Positions 24,704 through 33,980 of a stretch of DNA of 35,509 nt are shown one piece after another. Origin of the DNA: an uncultured Prevotellaceae bacterium (GTDB lineage: Bacteria; Bacteroidota; Bacteroidia; Bacteroidales; Bacteroidaceae). The position numbers were made by a program, and so were the translations under genes. The notes below the pieces were generated by a model. It was not told the origin of the DNA and did not search any database. It saw nothing but the letters and a program-made list of their open reading frames with translations. The stretch covers positions 1-35,509 of the forward strand of contig CAMZHV010000028.1 in assembly GCA_947307015.1 (NCBI GenBank), in the 5' to 3' direction. Position 1 is the first letter of the stretch; every line of letters starts with the position of its first letter.

Positions 24704-27700
24704 TTACCGATTTTCCTTGGCTACATTAAGTTCGAGTGCGCTGGTGTTGGCGCCATATTCTGGAGCATAGAGGCAGCGAACGGTAGTAAGACCAGTCGTA
24801 TAGGTGCCGTCGCGATCAATGAAGGCGGTCTCTTCGAGGACGTATGTCCCCTTGGGCATACTGTCGAAGAAATAATCGGTGTGAGCATCACGCACGGCGC
24901 GATAGTATCCGAGTCCGCCTTGGTAGCGGTAGCCTGAGAGCTGTTCGGCAGGTTCCATGCAGGCAGCACGAGCGGCACGCAGGCAGACATACTCGTAGTC
25001 GCGGTCGGCGGTGATGACATAACGTGTCGTCATGCGCTGCCCGACGGTAGCGTTTGTCGTATTGAGCTCGCGGCGCACTTTCAGGCCGGTGGAAGAGGCT
25101 GAAGCATCAACCATCGGTGTGAGGTAGGTGGCGAAGACGGCTCCCCAGGCCTCACTGTCAGTGTGACGCTCCACAGTGATGCTCTTCGGTGCTTCGCCGT
25201 CAGCGAACTGCTTCTTGATGAAGCCCAGACCCGAGACAGCTTCGTCGGCATCCTTACGACTGATCTCAACATTACGGTCCGCGTAATTCAGCGTGATGTC
25301 GTCGGGCGAAGAGGCGTTGAGTTCGGCGGTATTGCCCGTGACAAGCGCATAGATGGCGTCGGCGGTGCAGATATTGGACTCCCACATCTGCGTACGCTTC
25401 TGCTGTAGCAGCCAGCGTCGCAACTCGCGCTGCAACTTCTTGTTGGCGGGTTCCATGACGTTGACGGCTTCCATGGCTGCCACGTGGTGAATAATCTTGT
25501 GGCTCGTGGGTCGGAAACTGCCTCCGGCATAGTCGAAGAAAGCGCCGTGGTCAGGTGTCGTCGTCAAATGCTCAAGCAGCGACTCATAGTATTGCCGTGC
25601 CTCCTTGTTGCGACCGTCTCCCTTCATGACAACGGCTGCTATGGCACGCTCCCAGTTGTCCATACCTGCTACGCTGCCATTCATGTGGTCGAGCAGATAT
25701 TTGACATCAGCCTTCTGGCTTTTGGTGAGCGTCACGCCAGCGTGTTGTATCGTGTAGACATATTCGAGATAGAACAACGAAGCCGTGTGGATGGTTGCGC
25801 CTTCCTTCTCCGCTTCTTTCATTTCGCTGACTCTAAGGGCAGTCCATTTGGCGATAAATTCCACGTTGCGGGAAAGCATGTGGTTGACAGCGCTCTTCAC
25901 GGCTGAAGGCAGTGTGGTCATGTCGTTTGTCATCACACGCAGACGTGCCAGCTCGGAGGCTACGATACGCGTCATCACCTCGCTGGACCGCATTCCAGGG
26001 AACCACGAGAAACCGCCGTCTGCTTCGAGACGCTTCTCCATGCGTTCGGCGATGTTGACGAGGGTTTGTTCCTGCTGACTGATGTTGAAGAGCTGGATGA
26101 GGCGCGCCTTGCGGTCGGCTTCGTTTTCGGCTTCGCGCAACCAGGGTGTCTCGTCGAGGATAATCTGCTTGAGCTCTTCGTCTTCGGCCAGACGACTGGT
26201 GAGTGCCGGCTGTCCCTGTGCCTGCTCACGCTGCCATATCTCGACGAGTTCCTTCAGGCGCGGAGTGTTATTGGCAATGTATGTAGCCAGCGACTGTGCC
26301 TGAAGCGAAGTGGCGAGGGAAATGATATCGTCGTACTGCGGTTCGATGAGCGAAGGCAGCGCCTGCAGGGCATGCCAGATGGGATGCGTTGTGTATTCGA
26401 CGGTCAGGCGACGATTGGTGGCCGTGGGGTTATTCTTATTAAATAAAGAGGTGAGGTCTGTGGTGAAGGTGCCCAAGCTGTCGGCACGTATCTCCACGCT
26501 TTCAGTGACGTAGGTCTTGCTGGGCAGTATGGGCAGATAGTGTTGCTCGCCGTCGCTGAATGTCTTGCTGTCGGCAGTCAGGCGCACGGCCACAACTGTA
26601 TAGTCGTCGGTCGGGGTGTAGTCAAAGACGAGCAGGCACTCGCCGTTGGCCTTAGCGCTGAAGGGCTGCTTCTGCTTGAGAATAATACGTTCGGTTTCGG
26701 GGTCGAAAATCTCAAGCGTTGCGTTGCCATTCATCTCTGCCTCCGTCATGTTTTGCACGACGGCACGCACACTGGCCTTGTCATCAACGCGCAGGAAGCG
26801 CGGCAGATAGAGGCGAGCCATCATCTCCTTGCGGGCAATAACCTCACCGTTAAACGTCGTAGTCATCATGTCTTCGGTGTGTGCCAGTCCGAGCATCTTC
26901 CATGTCGTGAGGCTTTCGGGCAGCGTGAAGGAGATGTTCACCTCGCCCTTGGCGTTGGTCATGAGGCGCGGCAGGAAAGCAGCCGTCTCGTTGAAGTTGG
27001 TACGCACGGTGGCTGATGCCTCACCCACTTTTTCTTCACCCTCCTGTGCCGTGGCATTTGCTTCCTCTGCCTCGGCAGCATCAGCCATGTCGTCATCGCT
27101 GTTGTATCGCTGTGCAGCCTTGGCTTGCGCAAACCTCACTTCGGGTTGGGCTGCCATCACGGGCATGGGCATGGCCTCATATACCACCGCGCCACGGCCA
27201 GCTCCTAACATTCTATAGCGTCCAAAGCCAAGACCATCGTATTTGTCGCTGTCGAAATCGTCAAAGTCCATGTCTATGACATTGTAATGCTTCATGGGGA
27301 AGCGCAGATTCTCAGAGGCGTAATGGGAGAAATAGTCGACGAAGTCCCATGACAGTGACGAGATAGTGTACGGACGATTGACGAACAGGCTCCACGAGTG
27401 GTGCTGCAGGGCTTCGAGCGAAGCGTCGTAGAGGGTCGCCATGACCTGAGCAGAGGCGGGCTTGCCGTCAGGAAGACGCAAGGCAAGTGTCCAAGTTTCG
27501 CTGTCACCAGGATGCAGACGGTCGCGGAAGGTCTTCCATTCCCATGAGAGCGTACGGTCGGGCTGTGCCAGACGTAGCGTCTGAGAATTTCTGTAGACCT
27601 TACCCTCTTTAACAAAGATATAGTGGAAAGTGGCTCCGTCACCAAGATCTTCATTATATGGGATTTCTATGACCTTGAGCTCATCGGAAAGGGTAATGAG

Positions 27701-30415
27701 TTCGTCGCGTACAATCTTACTTTCAGCCACGATGGAGTAATAGAAACTGACGTCTTCGAAGCTGGTGCCTACTTGTATGCGTGCAGGTCGCTCAGCATTA
27801 AAGGTGGCGTCGGGACAGTAAAGCCATTCCTTCGTGACTTTCGGCAGCTTGGTGTCATCCATGCCAAAGATAAGGAAGTAAGCCTTTGTGGTATCGGTGT
27901 GTTCTCCTGCATAACCCTTGACATAGAATTCATATTGTCCGGCGGGCAGCTTGCGCAGCTGCTCCTTGTCGAAGCGGATGTCCGTGCCTTCGCTGACCAC
28001 CGTACCGCTCATAACGGGTTCTTCGTTTAAACGTATTTTCTCACTGACAGCAAAGATGTCCCATTCCACCCTGCCAGCTGTCGCCTTGCCCGTGGAAGAG
28101 ATCAGCTCTATGGATAGGTCCTGCAGACGGTCGCGGTCTTGTTGTGAGGGGGCATTTACATAGATGCGCAGCGGTTTCTTGCAGATCATCACGCTGGTTT
28201 GCGCTTCGTGTGTTTCGCCTGCTACGCTCAGCACTTCAACATTCAGTTTAAGCGTCAAGCCCCCCCGAAGCGTTTCGTCAGTGAGACTTTTCAAAGGCAC
28301 GGGAACACTGAATCGTCCGTCCTCATCGGTCTCCAAAGTATCAATGGGCATTCGGTCAGAATCGCGACGGTTGCTCCACCACCACCAAGGATAGGTGAAC
28401 TGATAGGTTCCTGTGACACGTCCCTCGCGGATGGGCACGCCGTTGTAGCCTATGGCCTTACCCGTCAAAGTGATGGTGTCGGCGGGCCATTGCATATCGG
28501 GCGCCGGATCCATCGTCACCTCAAAGGTGGGACGTTTGTATTCTTCCACGCGGAAGCTGTAGTTGGCATACGCCCGTTCATTGGTGCCTCTCACGGTGTA
28601 TCTTCCCGGCAGCCCGCCCTGCGGCAGCACAAAGTCCGCACTGATCTTTCCCATCTCATCGGACTTCACCATCTGTTCGGCGACGGTCTTGCCATTGGCA
28701 TCGCGCAGCGTCAGCGTCAGCTCTTGTGGCTCGGCCACGTTAGCATCCCAGTGCATCTGTTCGTAGAGGATGCCTGCGATGTGAACGACCTGTCCCGGAC
28801 GGTAGATGGAACGGTCGCTGTAGAGGCGGAGTATCGTCGACGGATCCGCTTTTTCCCTATCGCGGCTGTAGGGGCTGTAATAGTGGTTGAAGACATCAAG
28901 GTGAATGTCGTCCTTGTATGTCACCGTGTGGTAGATGCGGAAGAAATCTTTATCCTTGATATCCCGATCGTCTAAGGTAACACGTCCTTCGGCATCGGTC
29001 ATCAGCGTAGCGATATCCTTACGGTTTTGTTTATCATCTTCGTAGTAGAACTCAACTTGGGCGCCTTCAACGGGATGACCTGTCTCTGAATCGACGACGA
29101 CGACGCGCTGTTGTCCAAAACCGTTGTGATCCAAGGGCTGTAGGCGCGAAGTGATGAATCCAGCGTATTCCTGCACAGACCCCGCCGTGGCCTCAGCCTC
29201 CTGTGCTTCAGCAGTGAGGATGAGCATGTAGTTACCTGGTTCGAGCGCTTTCCATCTGATGGTGTCCTCGCGCTGTTTCCAAGGATCGGTCATAGCGAGC
29301 TCCTGTGTAAAGGTCGTCACGGGCGTTCCCTTCTTGCGTATCTCAGCGATGCGTACTTTGAGGTCTCCCGAGAGCGCATTCTTGTTGAAACCTGTGGGCA
29401 TTCGCAGAATCTCAAAGGTCAGTAGCTTCGCATTTTGCGACGTGACTCTCCAGTCATAGGTCTTCCCGGGGTAATAGATGGAGCGTCCGTACCAGTTGAC
29501 TCTGGGCTGCAGCTCGTTGTTGAGCTTATTGCGGACTGCACCGATGCGCTCGTATTTCGGGTAGCGCTGGATACATTCACTTGCCAACGCGACGCGCCGC
29601 TCACTGTTGTAGGTGTCGTCAATGAGCGCCAAGTAGACCTCAGCGCACAGCGGCATGTCGGCATATTTAGTCTTCAGCGCTTCGAGGAGCTTGGTGTCAT
29701 CCTCATCATGTTGCAGGTCAACCCATTCCAAGCTCATGAGTAGCGCAGCCTCACGATTGCCCAAACGTTCATACTCCTCAACGATGCGCTTGGCCATGTT
29801 GGCCAGCATATCCTTTGTGCCGACCCACACATCGTCCTTCTGCTCTTTGGCACGGTTCCATAGGACGTGCAACAGGTCGTGCTTGAAGTATGCCGACTGT
29901 TCTTCCTGCTCGATGAAAGGCAGCCAATCCTTGCTCTTGGCGGCAGCCAGCGCACGGATGTCCTGCATGGACAAGTGCCAGTTCGCTACGGCTGCGCTGT
30001 CATACTGTTCCTGTGTCCATTCACGCATATCGTCGGATGTCAGCTCCAAATCTCGCGCCTGCGAGCGCGCGCGATTCCTTTCATATAGCTCTGCGAGCAG
30101 CGAGGCATAGACAGCCTTGCCAGCCGCCGTTGGCTCGGCGGTGCGCATCGCTTCAAGGTCAAGGATATCGGTAAAGAAACTGTCGGGAGCCCATTCCTGA
30201 TGCAGCTCAGCCATCTTCAGACGGGCACACAGCGCCTGACCTTTGTCCTTGCCGCGTTGTGCCTTCTTCAGGATTTTCTCGGCGGCTTGATAAGCAGATT
30301 TGGGCTTGCCGTCCTCCTCATACTGTTCTACCTGATTCCACAACTTCGTGTATCGCTGGCCGAAGGAGAAGATACTCATCAGACTCATAGCAATTGTCAG
30401 AATGAACGTTTTCAT
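24704..30415 (-). CDS. Large alpha-2-macroglobulin family protein without thioester motif
   Basis: A 1903-residue secreted or periplasmic protein. It begins with a signal peptide (MKTFILTIAMSLMSIFSFG, cleavage near Gln20). An N-terminal helical, repeat-like region follows, then macroglobulin domains; SDRSIYRPGQVVHIAG (about 530-545) is the MG2-type signature and LPRFLRVDDKASVRAVVQNM the domain before the complement-like region. The helical complement-like domain contains GGFSWFPGM (about 1468). Where thioester members carry a CxEQ motif, this protein reads LPSLIEPQYDDIISLATS (about 1350-1368), so it should not trap proteases covalently. Such thioester-less forms (like YfaS) are thought to act in envelope defence or surveillance. 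It follows pepD by 97 nt. Confidence 0.88.
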   Translation of the reverse strand: MKTFILTIAMSLMSIFSFGQRYTKLWNQVEQYEEDGKPKSAYQAAEKILKKAQRGKDKGQALCARLKMAELHQEWAPDSFFTDILDLEAMRTAEPTAAGKAVYASLLAELYERNRARSQARDLELTSDDMREWTQEQYDSAAVANWHLSMQDIRALAAAKSKDWLPFIEQEEQSAYFKHDLLHVLWNRAKEQKDDVWVGTKDMLANMAKRIVEEYERLGNREAALLMSLEWVDLQHDEDDTKLLEALKTKYADMPLCAEVYLALIDDTYNSERRVALASECIQRYPKYERIGAVRNKLNNELQPRVNWYGRSIYYPGKTYDWRVTSQNAKLLTFEILRMPTGFNKNALSGDLKVRIAEIRKKGTPVTTFTQELAMTDPWKQREDTIRWKALEPGNYMLILTAEAQEAEATAGSVQEYAGFITSRLQPLDHNGFGQQRVVVVDSETGHPVEGAQVEFYYEDDKQNRKDIATLMTDAEGRVTLDDRDIKDKDFFRIYHTVTYKDDIHLDVFNHYYSPYSRDREKADPSTILRLYSDRSIYRPGQVVHIAGILYEQMHWDANVAEPQELTLTLRDANGKTVAEQMVKSDEMGKISADFVLPQGGLPGRYTVRGTNERAYANYSFRVEEYKRPTFEVTMDPAPDMQWPADTITLTGKAIGYNGVPIREGRVTGTYQFTYPWWWWSNRRDSDRMPIDTLETDEDGRFSVPVPLKSLTDETLRGGLTLKLNVEVLSVAGETHEAQTSVMICKKPLRIYVNAPSQQDRDRLQDLSIELISSTGKATAGRVEWDIFAVSEKIRLNEEPVMSGTVVSEGTDIRFDKEQLRKLPAGQYEFYVKGYAGEHTDTTKAYFLIFGMDDTKLPKVTKEWLYCPDATFNAERPARIQVGTSFEDVSFYYSIVAESKIVRDELITLSDELKVIEIPYNEDLGDGATFHYIFVKEGKVYRNSQTLRLAQPDRTLSWEWKTFRDRLHPGDSETWTLALRLPDGKPASAQVMATLYDASLEALQHHSWSLFVNRPYTISSLSWDFVDYFSHYASENLRFPMKHYNVIDMDFDDFDSDKYDGLGFGRYRMLGAGRGAVVYEAMPMPVMAAQPEVRFAQAKAAQRYNSDDDMADAAEAEEANATAQEGEEKVGEASATVRTNFNETAAFLPRLMTNAKGEVNISFTLPESLTTWKMLGLAHTEDMMTTTFNGEVIARKEMMARLYLPRFLRVDDKASVRAVVQNMTEAEMNGNATLEIFDPETERIILKQKQPFSAKANGECLLVFDYTPTDDYTVVAVRLTADSKTFSDGEQHYLPILPSKTYVTESVEIRADSLGTFTTDLTSLFNKNNPTATNRRLTVEYTTHPIWHALQALPSLIEPQYDDIISLATSLQAQSLATYIANNTPRLKELVEIWQREQAQGQPALTSRLAEDEELKQIILDETPWLREAENEADRKARLIQLFNISQQEQTLVNIAERMEKRLEADGGFSWFPGMRSSEVMTRIVASELARLRVMTNDMTTLPSAVKSAVNHMLSRNVEFIAKWTALRVSEMKEAEKEGATIHTASLFYLEYVYTIQHAGVTLTKSQKADVKYLLDHMNGSVAGMDNWERAIAAVVMKGDGRNKEARQYYESLLEHLTTTPDHGAFFDYAGGSFRPTSHKIIHHVAAMEAVNVMEPANKKLQRELRRWLLQQKRTQMWESNICTADAIYALVTGNTAELNASSPDDITLNYADRNVEISRKDADEAVSGLGFIKKQFADGEAPKSITVERHTDSEAWGAVFATYLTPMVDASASSTGLKVRRELNTTNATVGQRMTTRYVITADRDYEYVCLRAARAACMEPAEQLSGYRYQGGLGYYRAVRDAHTDYFFDSMPKGTYVLEETAFIDRDGTYTTGLTTVRCLYAPEYGANTSALELNVAKENR

Positions 30416-30484
30416 CGAGAGGTATCGATTTTTAAGTAATTATTTATTTAATTATCGGAACTTATGCCATAGGCATCTGATAAT

Positions 30485-30512
30485 GGTAGCCAGCCTATTC
30501 ATTGGCTGGGCT
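30485..30512 (-). terminator. Hairpin just after pepD
   Basis: On the minus strand AGCC(C)AGCC and GGCTGGCT pair (about 30488-30512) around an 8-nt loop with one bulged C, starting directly after the pepD stop. No T run follows, so it may only attenuate transcription or protect the 3' end of the upstream message. Confidence 0.3.
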
Positions 30513-31982
30513 TTATCGTTCCGGAATCTCGGCGAGCAAGGTCTTGAGGAATGTCCAGAAGCGGCCGACACTCGGGATGTTACAGCGTTCGCTAGGCGTA
30601 TGAGGTGAACGAAGCGTAGGACCGAAGCTGATGAGGTCCATCTTCGGGTACACCTGTCCAATCAGGCTGCACTCCAAACCCGCATGTACCACTTCCACCT
30701 TAGCGGGCTTATTCTCCAAACGCTCATAGAGCGCAGCCATCTGTGCGGCAATGGGCGAGTCGAAGTTGGGCTGCCATGCACCGTATGCGCCGTCATATTC
30801 CACCTTCATGCCAGCCATGCCGAAGGTGCTCTCAAACATCTCCTGCTCCAGCTCCAGCATGGAGTCGCACGACGAACGGGCGAGGATGAGCACCTTGGCT
30901 TTGCCTTCGCCAATCTCTATGATGGCCATGTTCGAACTCGTCTCCACGACATGCGGAATCGAAGGTATCGTGCGCAGTACGCCGTCGTGGCAGGCAAGGA
31001 TGGCCGACACGAGGTTGTCCTGCACCTCCACGGGCACCTGCTTTGCGGGCAGCTCGACACGTTCCACGGTGATCTCCACGCCGTCCTCAACACCCCGGAA
31101 CTCGTCGGTGAACGTCTTCTGGCAGTATTCAGCCAGCTCCCTCAGGTCGGCTTCGTTCTCGGCGGGGATGGTCAGCACGACTTCTGCCGTGCGAGGAATG
31201 GCGTTGCGCATATTGCCACCCTTCCAGGTAGCCAGACGCGCGTCGTCATCCTGGATGGCCTGACGCACGAGGCGAGCCAGCAGTTTGTTGGCGTTGGCGC
31301 GATTCTGGTTAATCTCCAAGCCGCTATGGCCACCCTTCAGACCGCCGATAGCCACCTTGACGGCGATGTCAGTCGGGTCGGTGTCAACCTCTTTGTATTC
31401 GAGCGTAGCGGTGACGTTGATGCCGCCAGCCGAACCGATGCAGAACTCACCTTCGGTCTCGTTGTCGATATTCAGCAATATGTCGCCGTGCAACGTGTCT
31501 GCAGCCAAGTGGTTAACGCCCCACATGCAGGTTTCCTCATCAGCTGTGATGAGCGCCTCCAACGGGCCGTGCTTCAACGTGTTGTCCTCGAACACCGCCA
31601 TGATGGCAGCCACGCCCATGCCGTCGTCAGAGCCCAGCGTCGTACCATTGGCTTTCAGCCATTCGCCATCAATCCATGTCTCAATAGGATCAGTCTCGAA
31701 GTTATGCTTGCTCTCGTCCACCTTCTGTGGCACCATATCCATGTGTGCCTGCATCGTGCAGCACTTGCGGTTCTCCATACCCGGCGAGGCAGGCTTGCGC
31801 ATGACGATATTGTCGCCGCCGTCCTTGAAAGCTTCGATCCCGCGCTCCTTAGCCCAGTCGAGCAGGAACTGCTGAATCTTTTCGAGATGACCGCTCGGAC
31901 GCGGCACTTGTGTCAGTTTGTAGAAGTTGCCAAAGATAGCTTTAGGTTCTAAATCATGGATTGTCATAATGGGGATGTTCAT
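30513..31982 (-). CDS. pepD: Aminoacyl-histidine dipeptidase (cytosol non-specific dipeptidase)
   Basis: An M20-family zinc peptidase that cleaves dipeptides such as carnosine-type Xaa-His. It has 489 residues, normal length. Metal and catalytic positions are His80 and Asp82 in MQAHMDMVPQK, Asp119/Asp120 in GSDDGMGVAA, and Glu149/Glu150 in ADEETCMWG. The lid-domain segment GLKGGHSGLEINQNRANANKLLARL is typical. The start could be Met1 (31982) or Met6 (31967, MTIHDLEPKAIF); the family alignment begins near the latter. It starts 25 nt after the membrane-protein gene upstream, so co-transcription is likely. Confidence 0.94.
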   Translation of the reverse strand: MNIPIMTIHDLEPKAIFGNFYKLTQVPRPSGHLEKIQQFLLDWAKERGIEAFKDGGDNIVMRKPASPGMENRKCCTMQAHMDMVPQKVDESKHNFETDPIETWIDGEWLKANGTTLGSDDGMGVAAIMAVFEDNTLKHGPLEALITADEETCMWGVNHLAADTLHGDILLNIDNETEGEFCIGSAGGINVTATLEYKEVDTDPTDIAVKVAIGGLKGGHSGLEINQNRANANKLLARLVRQAIQDDDARLATWKGGNMRNAIPRTAEVVLTIPAENEADLRELAEYCQKTFTDEFRGVEDGVEITVERVELPAKQVPVEVQDNLVSAILACHDGVLRTIPSIPHVVETSSNMAIIEIGEGKAKVLILARSSCDSMLELEQEMFESTFGMAGMKVEYDGAYGAWQPNFDSPIAAQMAALYERLENKPAKVEVVHAGLECSLIGQVYPKMDLISFGPTLRSPHTPSERCNIPSVGRFWTFLKTLLAEIPER

Positions 31983-32007
31983 AATTGTATAAGTTTTTAT
32001 GTTTAAA

Positions 32008-33063
32008 TTATTTAATCGGTAATTCCTTATTTCGCCTCCTTCTGGGGGCCACAGGGGCTTTATTCTGCCCCCCTTGGGGGGCTACAGGGGGCATTACTTC
32101 CAGCGCAGCCACCGCATACACGCCGAGCACCGCCACAAGCAGCGTATGCACTGTGTGTACGATGAGGACGAAAAGGGCACCCTCGTCACTCGCCACGCCA
32201 TAAAGCATGAGCACGGTCTTGGTCGCAAAATGCCAGGGACCCGCGCCATTGGGCGTCGGCACCAACACCGCGAACGCGCCTACTACGAAGGCAACTAACG
32301 CCACCTCCACGCCTAAGCCCTCCGTGCTCTGCAAGCAGAAGAAAGTCAGGTAGAAATGTAGAAAATAGCACACCCAGATAGCGAGGCTGTTAAACAGGAA
32401 CAGCCCTACCCCATCCACCTTGCGGATGCTCAGCAAACCGTCCTTCAGATCGACGAGCACCGATCGCGTCTTGGTGAATAGCTGCACACGGCGCAGCAGC
32501 ACATAACCCGTCACAGCGATGAGAACGCCACAGAGGATGGTCACTAACCAGCCCGTCGTCGTGAACTGGCCCATGAAACCGCTGAGGCTGACACCCGTCC
32601 GCTCGAAGAAGGCCACGAAGACAGGAATCTGCATCACAAAAACCACCAACGACAGAATGGCTATCAACACCATGTCAACCACGCGTTCCGTCAACACGGT
32701 TCCCACGCTGCGACTGAAGCTCACGCCGTCGTAGCGTTTCAGCACACCGCAGCGCAGCACCTCACCCATGCGGGGTACCACAAGCGAGCTGGCATAACTC
32801 AGGAACACAGCGTTGATGCTCGTGTGCAGACGCGGATGTTCACCCAGCGGGCGCAATGCCTGCTGCCAACGCAAGGCGCGGAACACCTGTGCCAAGATGC
32901 CGAAAGGCAACGACAGCCACATCCACGTCCAGTTCATGCCGCTCGTCAACGCCAGCGACAAGGTCTCCCAATCCATTTCGCGGTACATCCACCATAGAAT
33001 AGCACCGCCCAAGACGAGAGGGAGCACAATATTAAGTATCAAACGCCATTTTTTCACGCGCAA
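32008..33063 (-). CDS. YbhN-type (lysylphosphatidylglycerol synthetase TM-domain) membrane protein
   Basis: A 351-residue protein with about eight hydrophobic segments and the UPF0104/YbhN features FRALRWQQAL, SYASSLVVPRMGEVLRC and VPTPNGAGPWHFATKTVLM. It lacks the catalytic domain of MprF and is commonly proposed to be a lipid flippase-like protein; the substrate is unknown. Its C-terminal tail (about residues 324-344, PPVAPQGGQNKAPVAPRRRR) is encoded by two units of the second repeat subfamily, giving a basic proline-rich cytoplasmic or periplasmic end. The gene has its own promoter, divergent from rsmA. Confidence 0.85.
   Translation of the reverse strand: MRVKKWRLILNIVLPLVLGGAILWWMYREMDWETLSLALTSGMNWTWMWLSLPFGILAQVFRALRWQQALRPLGEHPRLHTSINAVFLSYASSLVVPRMGEVLRCGVLKRYDGVSFSRSVGTVLTERVVDMVLIAILSLVVFVMQIPVFVAFFERTGVSLSGFMGQFTTTGWLVTILCGVLIAVTGYVLLRRVQLFTKTRSVLVDLKDGLLSIRKVDGVGLFLFNSLAIWVCYFLHFYLTFFCLQSTEGLGVEVALVAFVVGAFAVLVPTPNGAGPWHFATKTVLMLYGVASDEGALFVLIVHTVHTLLVAVLGVYAVAALEVMPPVAPQGGQNKAPVAPRRRRNKELPIK
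32033..32093. repeat. Two repeat units E13 in the tail of the YbhN-type gene
   Basis: Unit B (32065-32093) is GCCCCCCTTGGGGGGC followed by TACAGGGGGC. Unit A (32033-32060) is a weaker copy, CTCCTTCTGGGGGCC then ACAGGGGC. Unlike the other loci, the units are in the same orientation (tandem), not inverted. Confidence 0.75.
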
Positions 33064-33110
33064 ACAGCTTATTTTTTCTCTTTTTATGCTTTCCTTTTTA
33101 TCTTAATTCG

Positions 33111-33118
33111 TATCTTTG
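33111..33118 (+). promoter_or_regulatory. -7 box of the rsmA promoter
   Basis: TATCTTTG matches TAnnTTTG, 30 nt before the rsmA ATG. Upstream is a T-rich tract. It forms one half of a palindrome with the divergent box at 33131-33124. Confidence 0.6.
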
Positions 33119-33123
33119 CAGCG

Positions 33124-33131
33124 CAAAGTTA
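33124..33131 (-). promoter_or_regulatory. -7 box of the divergent YbhN-type gene promoter
   Basis: Minus-strand TAACTTTG matches TAnnTTTG, about 60 nt before the ATG at 33063. Only 5 bp separate it from the rsmA -7 box, so the two promoters cannot be occupied at the same time. Confidence 0.55.
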
Positions 33132-33148
33132 CATAAATCTTTTCGCCT

Positions 33149-33952
33149 ATGCGCAGTGTGAAGCCAAAAAAATGCCTCGGACAACACTTCTTAACGGATT
33201 TGGACATCGCTAAGCGTATTGCAGACACCGTGGATGCCTGTTCTGACGTTCCAGTACTCGAAGTTGGACCGGGTATGGGCGTCATGACACAGTTTCTCAT
33301 GAACAAGCCGCGCCACCTCAAGGTTGTCGAGCTCGATGAGGAGTCCGTGAACTACCTCCGACGCACCTGGCCGCAGCTCGAGAACGATATCATCGAGGAC
33401 GATTTCCTGAAGATGCACCTCGACCGTACCTTCGACGGCGCACCCTTCGTACTCACGGGCAACTACCCCTATAACATCTCTTCGCAGATCTTCTTCAAGA
33501 TGCTCGACAACCGCGACCTTATTCCCTGCTGCACGGGCATGATTCAGAAAGAAGTCGCCGACCGCATCTGCGCACATCCCGGCACCAAGGCCTACGGCAT
33601 TCTCTCCGTGCTCATTCAAGCTTGGTACACGCCCGAATATCTCTTCACCGTCGAACCCCATGTCTTCAACCCGCCCCCCAAGGTGCGCTCCGCCGTCATC
33701 CGCCTCACCCGCAATGACGCCACCCACCTCGGCTGCGACGAAGCCCTTTTCCGGCGCGTCGTAAAGACCACCTTCAACCAACGCCGCAAGACACTCCGCA
33801 ACAACTTACGCCCTCTCCTCACAGAGCTTCTGCCCGCTACCGACCCTTCCACCATCACCGCCTTCCTCGCCGACTCCCTTTTCAACCTTCGCCCCGAGCA
33901 ACTATCGCTTGCTCAATTTATTGAACTGACGAACAGCATCCAACGCCTTTGA
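33149..33952 (+). CDS. rsmA: 16S rRNA dimethyladenosine transferase
   Basis: Dimethylates A1518 and A1519 (E. coli numbering) of 16S rRNA in late small-subunit assembly. It has 267 residues, normal length. The SAM-binding motif VLEVGPGMGVMTQFL (36-50) and the catalytic NYPY (in TGNYPYNISS, about 105-113) are present, with the usual N-terminal KKCLGQHFLTD. The loss of this enzyme gives kasugamycin resistance in many bacteria. The next gene starts 28 nt downstream. Confidence 0.97.
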   Translation: MRSVKPKKCLGQHFLTDLDIAKRIADTVDACSDVPVLEVGPGMGVMTQFLMNKPRHLKVVELDEESVNYLRRTWPQLENDIIEDDFLKMHLDRTFDGAPFVLTGNYPYNISSQIFFKMLDNRDLIPCCTGMIQKEVADRICAHPGTKAYGILSVLIQAWYTPEYLFTVEPHVFNPPPKVRSAVIRLTRNDATHLGCDEALFRRVVKTTFNQRRKTLRNNLRPLLTELLPATDPSTITAFLADSLFNLRPEQLSLAQFIELTNSIQRL

Positions 33953-33980
33953 CATATACACAATTAAAACTATAGAAAAA

